Shown one piece after another: positions 1-6,249 of a stretch of 64,000 bases of DNA. The notes below the pieces were generated by a model. That model had not been told where the DNA came from, searched no databases, and worked only from the letters and a program-made list of their open reading frames with translations. Location of the stretch: IMG/VR virus record IMGVR_UViG_3300050343_000285, positions 1 through 64,000 of that record; one strand, written 5' to 3'. How positions within the stretch are numbered: the stretch's first letter is position 1; the number at the start of each line of letters is the position of its first letter. Position numbers and translations under genes: made by a program. The DNA comes from a virus.

Positions 1-226
1 CGTTGGTATTTAATAAGTAAATTAAGTATAAATTAGTGACTAAATTGGCCTAAAAAATTATAAAAACCAGTTGCTTTTGGTTCATACAGGAAAGGAAAAC
101 CCTAAAAATGGGTAGAAAATAGTTCTAAAACATAAAAAAATTCAAGAAACATAAGATTATTCTGTCTATTGTTATATTGTCTAGTAGTAGGGAAAATGTT
201 ATTAAAACCCGATAAAAATGAGTTTT

Positions 227-433
227 CTAAATTTGATCCTCTGTTACTGTATGGGTCATAGTAGGAGTAGTATCAAGGTTCTCTAATGAATGAGATACTT
301 TCATTATATTAATATTCAAAAAACAATCACTTAAATCCTTGCCATTTTCCTTGATCCAACTTTGTACTTCTTTTTCTATTGCCTTACAAACATTCTCACA
401 AGCCACATTATCTTTCATACTAATATTAATCAT
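227..433 (-). CDS. Hypothetical protein, 68 aa
   Basis: This small acidic protein is not recognised. It has two cysteines near the N-terminus (residues 11 and 15) and a threonine-rich C-terminus, with no membrane segment. It is the last gene of a minus-strand cluster of small genes and starts just after a degenerate copy of the AGTCAGCGAA element family that lies in the gap to the gene upstream. No clear Shine-Dalgarno sequence precedes the ATG, so the start is uncertain and reinitiation is possible. Function unknown. Confidence 0.55.
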   Translation of the reverse strand: MINISMKDNVACENVCKAIEKEVQSWIKENGKDLSDCFLNINIMKVSHSLENLDTTPTMTHTVTEDQI

Positions 434-487
434 AACAAGTTCAACCCTAATAGTTTAAATGATACAAAATTTTGCTGACCTTATATT

Positions 488-538
488 TTCACTGACTATC
501 AACTATTGGAGCAATCCTAATAGTTAAGGTAATACAAA
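488..538 (-). repeat. AGTCAGCGAA-family element, copy A
   Basis: On the minus strand this copy starts two bases after the stop codon of the 541-885 gene and ends in ATAGTCAGTGAA. Its internal stem is weaker than in other copies (CCT/AGG). It belongs to the seven-copy family also at 963, 1707, 1988, 7568, 9165 and 12804. Confidence 0.6.
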
Positions 539-540
539 GA

Positions 541-885
541 TCACTCTAATAAATCTTCATCAATATAAAGATCTTCATATAAATCTATTTGACCATCCTC
601 GACCTTTAAATCTTCCATACTAAAAGATTCTAAAATTTCACTAACAGGTGCTAGTTCCTCGACCTCACTTATCTCTGAATCAGTTGAGATAAATTCTGCA
701 ACATCTTCAATAGTTGTTTTTTCTCGATGAGGGTTATTTGGTACAGGATAATAATTTATAGGAGTATTATTCTCTAACCATATTGATACAGATATACTAG
801 TAGTTCCTGTTAAAAATAATAATATAATTATCCCAAAAAAGATTTGACCTAACATCCATCTTACTCCACGACCATTTATATCCAA
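541..885 (-). CDS. Small single-pass membrane protein with acidic tail, 114 aa
   Basis: The protein has a strong hydrophobic segment at about residues 11-33 (FFGIIILLFL core) preceded by arginines, so it is probably anchored in the inner membrane by its N-terminus. The remaining 80 residues are very rich in Glu and Asp, ending in EDLYEDLYIDEDLLE. No family is recognised. A role in modifying the host envelope or blocking superinfection would fit an early phage membrane protein but is only a guess. It lies in the minus-strand operon between two AGTCAGCGAA-type repeats, one directly after its stop codon. Confidence 0.65.
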   Translation of the reverse strand: MDINGRGVRWMLGQIFFGIIILLFLTGTTSISVSIWLENNTPINYYPVPNNPHREKTTIEDVAEFISTDSEISEVEELAPVSEILESFSMEDLKVEDGQIDLYEDLYIDEDLLE

Positions 886-962
886 CTACCATATAGTAGG
901 GCTGTTTGTTTGTCGTCACAAGATACTGTTCGGCTAATCTAATAATACACCGGGTCTTAATA

Positions 963-1013
963 TTCGCTGACTATGATTATACAGGGCAAACCTGATACAT
1001 AAGGTGGGACAAA
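963..1013 (-). repeat. AGTCAGCGAA-family element, copy B
   Basis: Begins two bases after the stop codon of the 1016-1282 gene (minus strand), contains the ACCT/AGGT stem and ends in ATAGTCAGCGAA. Confidence 0.65.
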
Positions 1014-1015
1014 TA

Positions 1016-1282
1016 TTAGGCTAGTAAATTATTTGTTTCACTAATTATTTCTAATTCTTTATCATCAATTAATTTTGCAAAACAACTATAAGATATTTTT
1101 TGTCCTTCTAGTTGGGTTTCGGCATCTACCATATGTTTAGTGTAGACATTAATTCTATATCTATTTTCCCAAAGATTAGATGCCTTACACATTATTAAAT
1201 TTTTCGGTCTACCAATCCTTTTCATTATAAGATCGCATACTATTCCATCTGTTTCTACTGATACTGGATTTACTGCTGGCAT
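1016..1282 (-). CDS. Hypothetical protein, 88 aa
   Basis: Unrecognised soluble protein with a basic patch (MKRIGRPKN) at about residues 20-28 and three scattered cysteines. The start is well supported by a strong AGGAGG Shine-Dalgarno sequence 6 nt upstream of the ATG. It is followed immediately by repeat copy B and then the membrane-protein gene at 541-885, so the two are probably co-transcribed. Confidence 0.7.
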   Translation of the reverse strand: MPAVNPVSVETDGIVCDLIMKRIGRPKNLIMCKASNLWENRYRINVYTKHMVDAETQLEGQKISYSCFAKLIDDKELEIISETNNLLA

Positions 1283-1432
1283 CTTAACCTCCTGTTGCTT
1301 TCTCTAGTTAATAAAATCTTTTAATCGGTTTTTTCTTCTTGACTATTTCTATATTTCTGTTATATTTATACAGGTCGGGAGGATAATACTAATATATTCT
1401 ATATATAAATACACCCTATCACCAACCAAGTA

Positions 1433-1504
1433 CTATATCTTGATCATGCCTATAGATATTAAAATTATATAACCCATCATAATTGTTGTTATTAAAAATT
1501 CCAT
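1433..1504 (-). CDS. Tiny transmembrane peptide, 23 aa
   Basis: The reading frame starts 2 nt after the stop codon of the 1507-1689 gene (TAA TT ATG) and encodes 23 residues, nearly all hydrophobic (MEFLITTIMMGYIILISIGM), ending in Lys-Ile. It would form one membrane helix. There is no separate ribosome binding site, so expression would depend on translational reinitiation. It is too short for normal gene calling; similar tiny membrane peptides are found at 4794, 12923 and 13283. Confidence 0.4.
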   Translation of the reverse strand: MEFLITTIMMGYIILISIGMIKI

Positions 1505-1506
1505 AA

Positions 1507-1689
1507 TTAAATTCTATTAGCCTCCATGCATTTGTTTTCATCTAATTTTGTATTAATATAAACTAAAGCAGACTCTAATGCTCCTTTAGCATCTTCTAGG
1601 TATTTTGTTTCTCCAGTACTATCGTGCCAATTCGTACGTATATTAGCAAAATTTATTAATTTCAATATCTGACTATTATAATTATTCAT
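1507..1689 (-). CDS. Hypothetical protein, 60 aa
   Basis: Small, probably helical protein, not recognised. The ATG follows repeat copy C by about 17 nt, and the 3' end of that element supplies an AAGGG Shine-Dalgarno-like sequence. This gives one example of an AGTCAGCGAA element sitting in the ribosome-binding region of the next gene. A tiny membrane ORF follows directly. Confidence 0.55.
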   Translation of the reverse strand: MNNYNSQILKLINFANIRTNWHDSTGETKYLEDAKGALESALVYINTKLDENKCMEANRI

Positions 1690-1706
1690 AATACATTCCC
1701 TTAAAA

Positions 1707-1757
1707 CTCGCTGACTATAACATCAAGACGCAAACCTGATAGGTTAGGTAATACAAA
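1707..1757 (-). repeat. AGTCAGCGAA-family element, copy C
   Basis: Starts just after the stop codon of the 1760 gene; stem AACCT/AGGTT with a 3-nt loop; ends in ATAGTCAGCGAG and leads into the Shine-Dalgarno region of the 1689 start. Confidence 0.7.
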
Positions 1758-1759
1758 TA

Positions 1760-2005
1760 TTAACCTAATTCACAACCATATAATCCAATACTAATCCCAT
1801 CCTTGTTATAACATTTACCAATAACAATAGAATTAAAACCATCATTATCAATACTTTGAATATAATGTTTCGTATACCTAGCACCTGACCAATAGTCATC
1901 AAATATTACAATCTTATCTATAATATTATCTTGACTAACAATCATTGCCCATCTTTCTTCCTGTATCAAAATCAAATACCCTCCACTTTCGCTGACTATA
2001 ACCAT
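1760..2005 (-). CDS. Hypothetical protein, about 81 aa, start uncertain
   Basis: Unrecognised protein starting MVIVSESGG if the ATG at 2005 is used; an in-frame TTG lies at 2014. The first codons (ATA GTC AGC GAA) are themselves the conserved end of repeat copy D. The frame stays open further upstream to an ATT codon placed 6 nt after a good AGGAG, so a longer form with a rare ATT start is possible. The protein looks like a small beta-rich domain (repeated I-V-I patterns) with no catalytic motif I recognise. A promoter at 2114-2142 serves it. Confidence 0.55.
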   Translation of the reverse strand: MVIVSESGGYLILIQEERWAMIVSQDNIIDKIVIFDDYWSGARYTKHYIQSIDNDGFNSIVIGKCYNKDGISIGLYGCELG

Positions 2006-2039
2006 TCTAACCAAACCTTTCGGTTTAGGTGTGACAATA
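1988..2039 (-). repeat. AGTCAGCGAA-family element, copy D (overlaps a coding start)
   Basis: Stem AAACC-gaaa-GGTTT followed by ATGGTTATAGTCAGCGAA on the minus strand. Unlike other copies, the 3' half is the start of a gene. Confidence 0.7.
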
Positions 2040-2075
2040 GTTATCTCCTATTTATATTATAATTATAAAACCCTT

Positions 2076-2104
2076 CCTAAGTCCTTACTGGGAAACAACT
2101 TACG
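2076..2104. repeat. GTAAGT hairpin H1
   Basis: Arms TAAGT/ACTTA around a CCTT...ACAA loop. It lies just downstream of the -10 box at 2114-2119 on the minus strand, so it may form the 5' end of that transcript. Confidence 0.7.
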
Positions 2105-2113
2105 CCTCCTACC

Positions 2114-2142
2114 ATTATATCGGATTTCAACCCCTTTGTCCA
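2114..2142 (-). promoter_or_regulatory. Sigma70-like promoter
   Basis: Minus strand: TGGACA, 17-nt spacer containing TCCGA, then TATAAT, serving the 1760-2005 gene. Confidence 0.65.
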
Positions 2143-2154
2143 TTAGGAAAAGAA

Positions 2155-2183
2155 CGTAAGTCCTTGTCAGATATAGACTTATG
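2155..2183. repeat. GTAAGT hairpin H2
   Basis: Seven-base arms CGTAAGT and ACTTATG (one G-T pair) flanking loop CCTTGTCAG. Same family as eleven other copies. Confidence 0.7.
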
Positions 2184-2220
2184 AACATTAACTTTTCATC
2201 TTATTCATCTTATTATTATT

Positions 2221-2274
2221 GGCACATTTCGTGCGGCCGCTTTGTAGCTAAGTCCTTATCTAGTAACGACTTAG
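2221..2274 (+). repeat. GGCAC-N5-GTGCGGCC block plus hairpin H3
   Basis: Block GGCACatttcGTGCGGCC at 2221-2240, then hairpin CTAAGT/ACTTAG at 2248-2274. The C-G pair here replaces the G-C pair of other copies. Confidence 0.75.
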
Positions 2275-2278
2275 ACAT

Positions 2279-2321
2279 AAATAAAAAAGAGAGGGCCGAC
2301 CTGACAACTAGGCCGACCCTC
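2279..2321 (-). terminator. Rho-independent terminator
   Basis: On the minus strand an 11-bp stem (2311-2321 with 2291-2301, two G-U pairs), 9-nt loop, then TCTTTTTTATTT. It ends transcription of the DUF932-like gene. Confidence 0.75.
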
Positions 2322-2351
2322 AACTGGCAACGCACCACGAAAGGAGAGCGT

Positions 2352-3298
2352 TTAGAGCGAATTAGCGTATTCTGTTGCCAACGCTAAGGCTCGATTATTA
2401 GCAGCACCATTTTGACCAAACCACAGGCTTTCCATACGGTTATTAGTATTGCGACCTTTGGTGTAATTTAGATACTCGTTGAAGCCGTTGTAAGCAGCCC
2501 ACCACGTACCCTTAACTCCGGGCATACTTTGCTTTGGCCCTTCAATCGTAGCAAGAACATCATCAAGGATATTTTTGGTACGAGTTTTCAAGTCTTCGTC
2601 AGCAGTCTTTTCTACATTCAGCAATGTTTTAACATACTTGCGAACGTCAACCTGATTGAAGTTACGACCAGCAAGGAATCGGAACTGTTCAGCAGTAGCC
2701 TCGAACTGTCCGTTGATATTATCCATAATATCTCTGACATTATCTAGATTAGCCGCTGCACTTTTCGTATGTCTAATACGTAGAAGTTTGCTTACGCCGT
2801 TTTGGTGAGCAAAAGCCAAGGTATTGACACAAACAACACGAATTGGAGTGTATCCGACACGAATAGCGGTTGTGCCATCGTGACTGTTGGATAGAAGAAT
2901 AAACTTCTGCACCTCATCACCCTTGACAATTTCGCTAGGGTCACGGTTGAGTTGAGCCAAGGCCCAGACTTTTTGACCGTCACTTAACGAACCACCCGTA
3001 TGCAGACTGCATTCACCAGCATCAATAAATGGCTGAAACCAGTTAAAAGCATCTTTATTCTGAAGAGGAACATATCGTGGGCCGACTACACCTAAAATGG
3101 TATTGTCAGTCTTTCGATAGGTTGCTCTTGCAGGTACATCATAACCATCTTTGGTTACAAGGTCTTTCGTCCCTACTTCCCAATCAAGACCACTCGCCTC
3201 GATGCTTCCGAGATTGTTGGAGCATCTTCCAATTTTTCTCCAAGGCCATGCCAAGGAGTCGCTCCAGTGTAAAACATAGATTCAACATTAGCAGGCAT
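2352..3298 (-). CDS. DUF932-like phage/plasmid protein, frame-broken near 3205
   Basis: The protein resembles the DUF932 (phage/plasmid-like, TIGR03299-type) family, whose biochemical role is not established. Family-typical sequence includes GLDWEV, the TILGVVGPRYVPLQN stretch, VRVVCVNTLAFA-like sequence and a C-terminal TWWAAYNGFNEY motif. The family's usual N-terminus (MFYTGATPWHGLGEKLEDAP) is present but in another frame, starting at the ATG at 3298, which has an AAGGA ribosome binding site. One missing base near 3205 (around ATCTCGGAAGC) breaks the frame; without repair the open part is 2352-3254. Full length would be about 315 residues. A promoter lies at 3340-3367 and a terminator at 2279-2321, so it is its own transcription unit. 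Confidence 0.8.
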
Positions 3299-3339
3299 TT
3301 CAGTTCCTTTCGTAAGAGTGTCATTGCCTTTGTTCTCTC

Positions 3340-3367
3340 AGTATACCATATATATCGTCGGATGCAA
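3340..3367 (-). promoter_or_regulatory. Sigma70-like promoter of DUF932-like gene
   Basis: TTGCAT, 16-nt spacer carrying ACGATATATA, then TATACT on the minus strand. Confidence 0.65.
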
Positions 3368-3397
3368 GGGGTATTCTTTAAACAAAATAAAAATAAA

Positions 3398-3452
3398 CGT
3401 AAGTCCTTGTCAGTAAACAACTTACGAGCAACCCGGCCGCACTATTTATGCC
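3398..3452. repeat. Hairpin H4 with inverted GC block
   Basis: Perfect CGTAAGT/ACTTACG arms (3398-3426). The GC block follows on the opposite strand (GGCATaaataGTGCGGCC read on minus, 3434-3452), the reverse of most copies. Confidence 0.75.
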
Positions 3453-3453
3453 G

Positions 3454-3933
3454 TTATAGATATTCTATACCCAAGTCTTTTTTACAATATTCGGGATGGT
3501 TTCTGTATGCACACTCATCTTTTATATAAGAGTAAACCCCCATACACTTAGATCGTGAACTTTCTATATCAATACTTTTTAGGATATGCTTAATAGTATC
3601 TCCTGAACATATTAAATCATCAACAATAATATATTTCTTTGTATATGGGCCTTCTACATAGAATTTGCTGTACCCTTTTAAATCTTTCCTTACAATAATA
3701 ATGTTCTTTTTTAATAACTCAGCAATCTGTGGAACAATCATCAATCCGCTAGTACCACAACAGGCTATTGAATCATAATCAATATTTAACTTTTTTAGAT
3801 AAGAGTATGTTGTCATAATTATCCTATTTCGATATTTATGATTTAACAACTTAGAAGTATGAGCAGCGCCTTGTATAACGCTACCATCTTCATTTCTTCT
3901 GTATTCATCTAATTGTTGCATTAAAACATTCAT
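3454..3933 (-). CDS. Phosphoribosyltransferase-like protein, about 159 aa
   Basis: The C-terminal half carries the PRPP-binding loop of type I phosphoribosyltransferases (IIVDDLICSGDTI: two acidic residues, then SGDT), preceded by a Rossmann-like pattern (CCGTSGLMIVPQIA). Such enzymes transfer ribose-5-phosphate from PRPP to a base or amine, so nucleotide salvage is a reasonable role, but the substrate cannot be told. The ATG at 3933 (MNVLMQQ) is chosen because the longer open frame runs back through a tRNA-like sequence. It lies in a cluster with tRNAs. Conserved PRPP motif: seen. Enzyme class: family knowledge. Salvage role: inference. Confidence 0.75.
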   Translation of the reverse strand: MNVLMQQLDEYRRNEDGSVIQGAAHTSKLLNHKYRNRIIMTTYSYLKKLNIDYDSIACCGTSGLMIVPQIAELLKKNIIIVRKDLKGYSKFYVEGPYTKKYIIVDDLICSGDTIKHILKSIDIESSRSKCMGVYSYIKDECAYRNHPEYCKKDLGIEYL

Positions 3934-3942
3934 AATATAAAG

Positions 3943-4021
3943 ACTGGCGACCTGATTCGAACAGGCTATATAATTTATAACTAGATAGATATATGTGTCC
4001 CACCACACCGCACCAGCCAGA
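3943..4021 (-). tRNA. tRNA-like sequence, possibly degenerate
   Basis: Minus strand: acceptor arms CTGGC/GCCAG close a sequence with a clear T-arm (CCTG TTCGAAT CAGG). I could not fit a convincing anticodon stem with a seven-base loop in the AT-rich middle, so the isotype is unknown. It may be a decaying tRNA or an unusual one. It sits next to two clear tRNA genes. Confidence 0.45.
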
Positions 4022-4026
4022 AGAGA

Positions 4027-4206
4027 TCAGTATTCTATTTTATCACTAATATCATCATAATAATTCCAACTTTGTCTGTCAACGGTATCTTCTCTACAAT
4101 CTTCATCATACTCCTCATTATTAATCATGGACTCAATATAATTAGCGCTATTATCAAAAATATCATTATTGTTATCCTTTAATACTTTCCATTCAAAGCC
4201 ACTCAT
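4027..4206 (-). CDS. Hypothetical acidic protein, 59 aa
   Basis: Starts MSGFEWKVLKDNNN after a good AAAGGAGAG ribosome binding site 7 nt upstream and is rich in Asn, Asp and Glu. No family is recognised. It lies between the tRNA-like sequence and tRNA-Lys. Confidence 0.6.
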   Translation of the reverse strand: MSGFEWKVLKDNNNDIFDNSANYIESMINNEEYDEDCREDTVDRQSWNYYDDISDKIEY

Positions 4207-4243
4207 AAAATCTCTCCTTTGTGAAAACTACCGAACATCACCA

Positions 4244-4318
4244 GTACCCCCAGTAGGACTCGAACCTACAACATACGGTTTAAAAGACCGCTACTCTACC
4301 GATTGAGTTATAGGGGCA
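4244..4318 (-). tRNA. tRNA-Lys (UUU)
   Basis: Full cloverleaf: acceptor TGCCCCT/GGGGGTA, anticodon loop CTTTTAA (UUU), T-arm TAGG TTCGAGT CCTA. AAA is a favoured codon in this AT-rich genome. No CCA is encoded. Confidence 0.9.
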
Positions 4319-4321
4319 AAG

Positions 4322-4394
4322 TAGGGCGTGAGGGAATCGAACCCACTTCTGTAGTTAATAAGACTACGGTCCTTGACCATTGAACGAACGCCCC
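4322..4394 (-). tRNA. tRNA with anticodon UAU (Ile, AUA codon)
   Basis: Acceptor GGGGCGT/ACGCCCT; anticodon stem GTAGT/ACTAC encloses loop CTTATTA, giving anticodon UAU with U at position 37. T-arm GTGGG TTCGATT CCCTC. Bacteria usually read AUA with a lysidine-modified CAU tRNA, so a UAU tRNA would work without that enzyme. The pyrimidine at position 37 is unusual. Confidence 0.8.
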
Positions 4395-4400
4395 GTAGCA

Positions 4401-4739
4401 CTACCACCAACTACTATATTCTACGCTCATGCCTTTGCAGATGGCTGCACGAGCATTCTGGATAAATTGAGTATCCTCATCCTTGTAATAATCATCACTA
4501 TCGCCACCAAAAAAGAAACCTTGAGTTTCTGGTAAATCTTTCTGATTAATGGCTTTATTGAGATCGTCAAGATCTTCTGTAGTTATTTCTACAGCCACGC
4601 AATTAAATTCTTCCTTGCCACCTTTTTTATGATACAAGTCTTCCATCCATCCCTGAAGATTAGGGTGTTTTCTCCAGCAAGCGATTTCTTCACTATTACC
4701 TTCTGAGTCTACAGCGTATGCAAATTGATCCAAACCCAT
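4401..4739 (-). CDS. Conserved phage protein of the MGLDQ type, 112 aa
   Basis: I recognise this as a small conserved protein found in aquatic phages: start MGLDQFAYA, then CWRKHPNLQGWMEDLY, an FNCV segment, LPETQGFFFG and a C-terminal VEYSSWW. Its function is unknown. The ATG has a GGAGAG ribosome binding site, and a consensus promoter 20 nt upstream (4759-4786) gives a very short leader. Confidence 0.8.
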   Translation of the reverse strand: MGLDQFAYAVDSEGNSEEIACWRKHPNLQGWMEDLYHKKGGKEEFNCVAVEITTEDLDDLNKAINQKDLPETQGFFFGGDSDDYYKDEDTQFIQNARAAICKGMSVEYSSWW

Positions 4740-4758
4740 TTGTCTCTCCTTTTCTTAA

Positions 4759-4786
4759 ATTATACCCAAGATGTCCAATAAGTCAA
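4759..4786 (-). promoter_or_regulatory. Sigma70-like promoter
   Basis: TTGACT, 16-nt spacer, TATAAT on the minus strand, directly upstream of the MGLDQ-type gene. The -35 overlaps the end of the 4783-4941 gene. Confidence 0.7.
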
Positions 4787-4941
4787 TAGTCCGCTAATGC
4801 TCTTCTCCGAATATCCATGCGGGTGCGAACTCTGCGAGGCCGGTTATCATGAGTACCAGAACCAGAACGATGAATGTTGTGTCCACGAGATACCTCCCAA
4901 GGTTTTTTAGTTGAAACTTTTATTGAACCACATTTACTCAT
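4783..4941 (-). CDS. Small basic protein, 52 aa
   Basis: An arginine-rich peptide (C-terminal half holds RRVRTRMDIRRRA) that could bind nucleic acid; no family is recognised. The ATG overlaps the TGA of the upstream gene (ATGA), so translation is probably coupled. A second short frame (4794-4886) lies inside it. Confidence 0.55.
   Translation of the reverse strand: MSKCGSIKVSTKKPWEVSRGHNIHRSGSGTHDNRPRRVRTRMDIRRRALADY
4794..4886 (-). CDS. Tiny transmembrane peptide nested in another frame, 30 aa
   Basis: GTG start with a strong GGGAGG ribosome binding site 6 nt upstream, inside the 4783-4941 gene in another frame. The product is a single membrane helix (FIVLVLVLMITGL) followed by a short acidic tail (GEEH). 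The strong ribosome binding site argues that this frame, the surrounding one, or both are real. Confidence 0.45.
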   Translation of the reverse strand: MDTTFIVLVLVLMITGLAEFAPAWIFGEEH

Positions 4942-5231
4942 AGTTTATCCTTTAATAAGTCTTCAAGAAATTCCTTAGCAACATGATCAGGATCCTCTTC
5001 TACATCCACATCACATACATTTAGTTCTCCATCAAAAGCATCTCTGTATGCTACTCCTAAGTCTTCTAGTATGTAATCATCACGCTCATCTTCGTCTAAT
5101 TCCTGATACTCTGTACCTGTAATAATATGTTTATGAGATTCATTCTCTATATAATCTCCGATCCATTGAAATCTGATACTCTCAGGGTCAGCCTCAACCC
5201 AACCAGAAAACTCTATGATAATTTTAGTCAT
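4938..5231 (-). CDS. Hypothetical acidic protein, 97 aa
   Basis: A highly acidic small protein starting MTKIIIEFSGWVEADPESIRFQWIGD, not recognised. The ATG at 5231 is preferred over an in-frame TTG at 5237 because it lies 10 nt after GGAG. It overlaps the end of the upstream gene by 8 nt and its own TGA overlaps the next ATG, so it is part of a tightly coupled chain of five small genes (5647 down to 4783). Confidence 0.7.
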   Translation of the reverse strand: MTKIIIEFSGWVEADPESIRFQWIGDYIENESHKHIITGTEYQELDEDERDDYILEDLGVAYRDAFDGELNVCDVDVEEDPDHVAKEFLEDLLKDKL

Positions 5232-5343
5232 TACCAAGTTTCTCCACTATTAGGTCACAAATCATATCAATAGTGCTAGGATCACTACGACCATCAAGGA
5301 TACATCTAATGTCTTCTTGCATTTGTTCACATATCTCGTTCAC
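5224..5343 (-). CDS. Hypothetical protein, 39 aa
   Basis: The GTG start overlaps the TGA of the upstream lipoprotein gene (GTGA) and has GGAG 6 nt upstream. The product (VNEICEQMQEDIRCILDG...) is helical and unrecognised. The overlaps at both ends make it believable despite its size. Confidence 0.5.
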   Translation of the reverse strand: MNEICEQMQEDIRCILDGRSDPSTIDMICDLIVEKLGND

Positions 5344-5513
5344 TTTCTGCTCCAATCTCTAAAGAACTCCCATCGAATCCCAACGTCCATTGTACCATCT
5401 ACTGGTCGATTGTCAAGGGATATTGTTTTATTACAGAACATAGTGGTTTTTGTAGTTGTTACACATCCACTACAGAATATCAAGATGAACGCCAAACATA
5501 GTCTATATACCAT
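5340..5513 (-). CDS. Small lipoprotein-like peptide, 57 aa
   Basis: The peptide begins MVYRLCLAFILIFCSGC: a positive residue, a hydrophobic stretch and a Cys at position 17 preceded by Ser-Gly, which looks like a signal-peptidase-II lipobox. The mature part is about 40 residues. The AAGGAGG ribosome binding site is strong. It overlaps the upstream gene by 34 nt in another frame, a layout shared with Rz/Rz1 spanin pairs, but the upstream protein has no membrane anchor, so a spanin role is not supported. Confidence 0.6.
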   Translation of the reverse strand: MVYRLCLAFILIFCSGCVTTTKTTMFCNKTISLDNRPVDGTMDVGIRWEFFRDWSRK

Positions 5514-5647
5514 TCCACTACCTCCTTAAGAGTTATATCGTCATCCTCAAGGATTTTCTTTACCTTATCTGTCTCTACCTGATTCATCACACTCATCTTG
5601 TGATTTAGGTAATCTAATACTGTTGTTATTTTTTCTTTTTTATCCAA
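5480..5647 (-). CDS. Hypothetical protein, 55 aa
   Basis: TTG start with GGAG 7 nt upstream; a charged helical protein (MDKKEKITTVLDYLNHKMSV...). Unrecognised. It is the first gene of the coupled chain and begins shortly after tRNA-Arg. Confidence 0.5.
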   Translation of the reverse strand: MDKKEKITTVLDYLNHKMSVMNQVETDKVKKILEDDDITLKEVVEWYIDYVWRSS

Positions 5648-5669
5648 TATTATTCTCCAAATAGTTAAT

Positions 5670-5740
5670 AGCCCCGGCGAGAATCGAACTCACATCGACG
5701 GTTTAGAAGACCGCTGTTCTATCCGTTGAACTACGAGGCC
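5670..5740 (-). tRNA. tRNA-Arg (UCU)
   Basis: Cloverleaf with acceptor GGCCTCG/CGGGGCT, anticodon loop CTTCTAA (UCU, reads AGA) and T-arm TGAG TTCGATT CTCG. AGA is a common phage codon that hosts often read poorly. Confidence 0.9.
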
Positions 5741-5804
5741 AATAAGAAAGCCAGAGCCGCAGTCTTGGTTATCCCCATTGACGCTGCGACTCTGACTATT
5801 CCGA

Positions 5805-6065
5805 TTAGGCTGTAGCAACTTCTGCTTCTACCCTAGCCTTAGATGCCTTATGAGCATCACCGGCTTCTTTAACGCCAATACCGAACTTACGGTTGCGAGC
5901 AACTTTCCATCCTTGTTCTGAATATTCCTTAACACCGTCTGCTTTACACAGGGCTAGAGTATCTTCAGGCAATCCGTCAGTAAGTGCTTGACGAATTGTA
6001 TCTTCGATAACTTCGGTATCAAGTGCCTCAGAAGCAATAGTAACATTAAAAGAAAAAGCCTTCAT
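5805..6065 (-). CDS. Hypothetical protein, 86 aa
   Basis: A soluble protein starting MKAFSFNVTIASEALD with a basic middle (WKVARNRKFGIGVKEAG) and an Ala/Glu-rich end. Not recognised. It is a monocistronic unit with a promoter at 6129-6156, a leader of about 57 nt and a GGAG ribosome binding site. Confidence 0.65.
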   Translation of the reverse strand: MKAFSFNVTIASEALDTEVIEDTIRQALTDGLPEDTLALCKADGVKEYSEQGWKVARNRKFGIGVKEAGDAHKASKARVEAEVATA

Positions 6066-6128
6066 GGTGAAATCTCCAAAAGTAAACCAAACTTAGTAAC
6101 TCGCACAGTGCTTGTCACTTATAATATC

Positions 6129-6156
6129 ATTCTACCATATATTATCGTCATGTCAA
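6129..6156 (-). promoter_or_regulatory. Sigma70-like promoter
   Basis: TTGACA, 16-nt spacer with ACGATAATA, TAGAAT on the minus strand, upstream of the 5805-6065 gene. Confidence 0.75.
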
Positions 6157-6193
6157 CCTTAATAACTTGAGGAAAGGTAAAAAAATAATCTCT

Positions 6194-6239
6194 CGTAAGT
6201 CGTTGATATAAAACAACTTAGGCATGCTGCGTGCGGCCG
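6194..6239 (+). repeat. Hairpin H5 fused to GGCAT-N5-GTGCGGCC block
   Basis: Hairpin GTAAGT/ACTTA at 6194-6220 runs directly into the block GGCATgctgcGTGCGGCCG at 6221-6239. The GCAT/GTGC pairing needs a U-G pair on the plus strand. Confidence 0.75.
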
Positions 6240-6249
6240 TTTTTACAGA

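Noticed and set aside
3077-3529. 150-aa plus-strand ORF
   Set aside because: Antisense to the DUF932-like gene, its promoter and a hairpin element.
5385-5415. TTGACA...TACAAT promoter
   Set aside because: It matches the spacing but lies inside the lipoprotein gene of a translationally coupled chain; kept only as a possible internal promoter.
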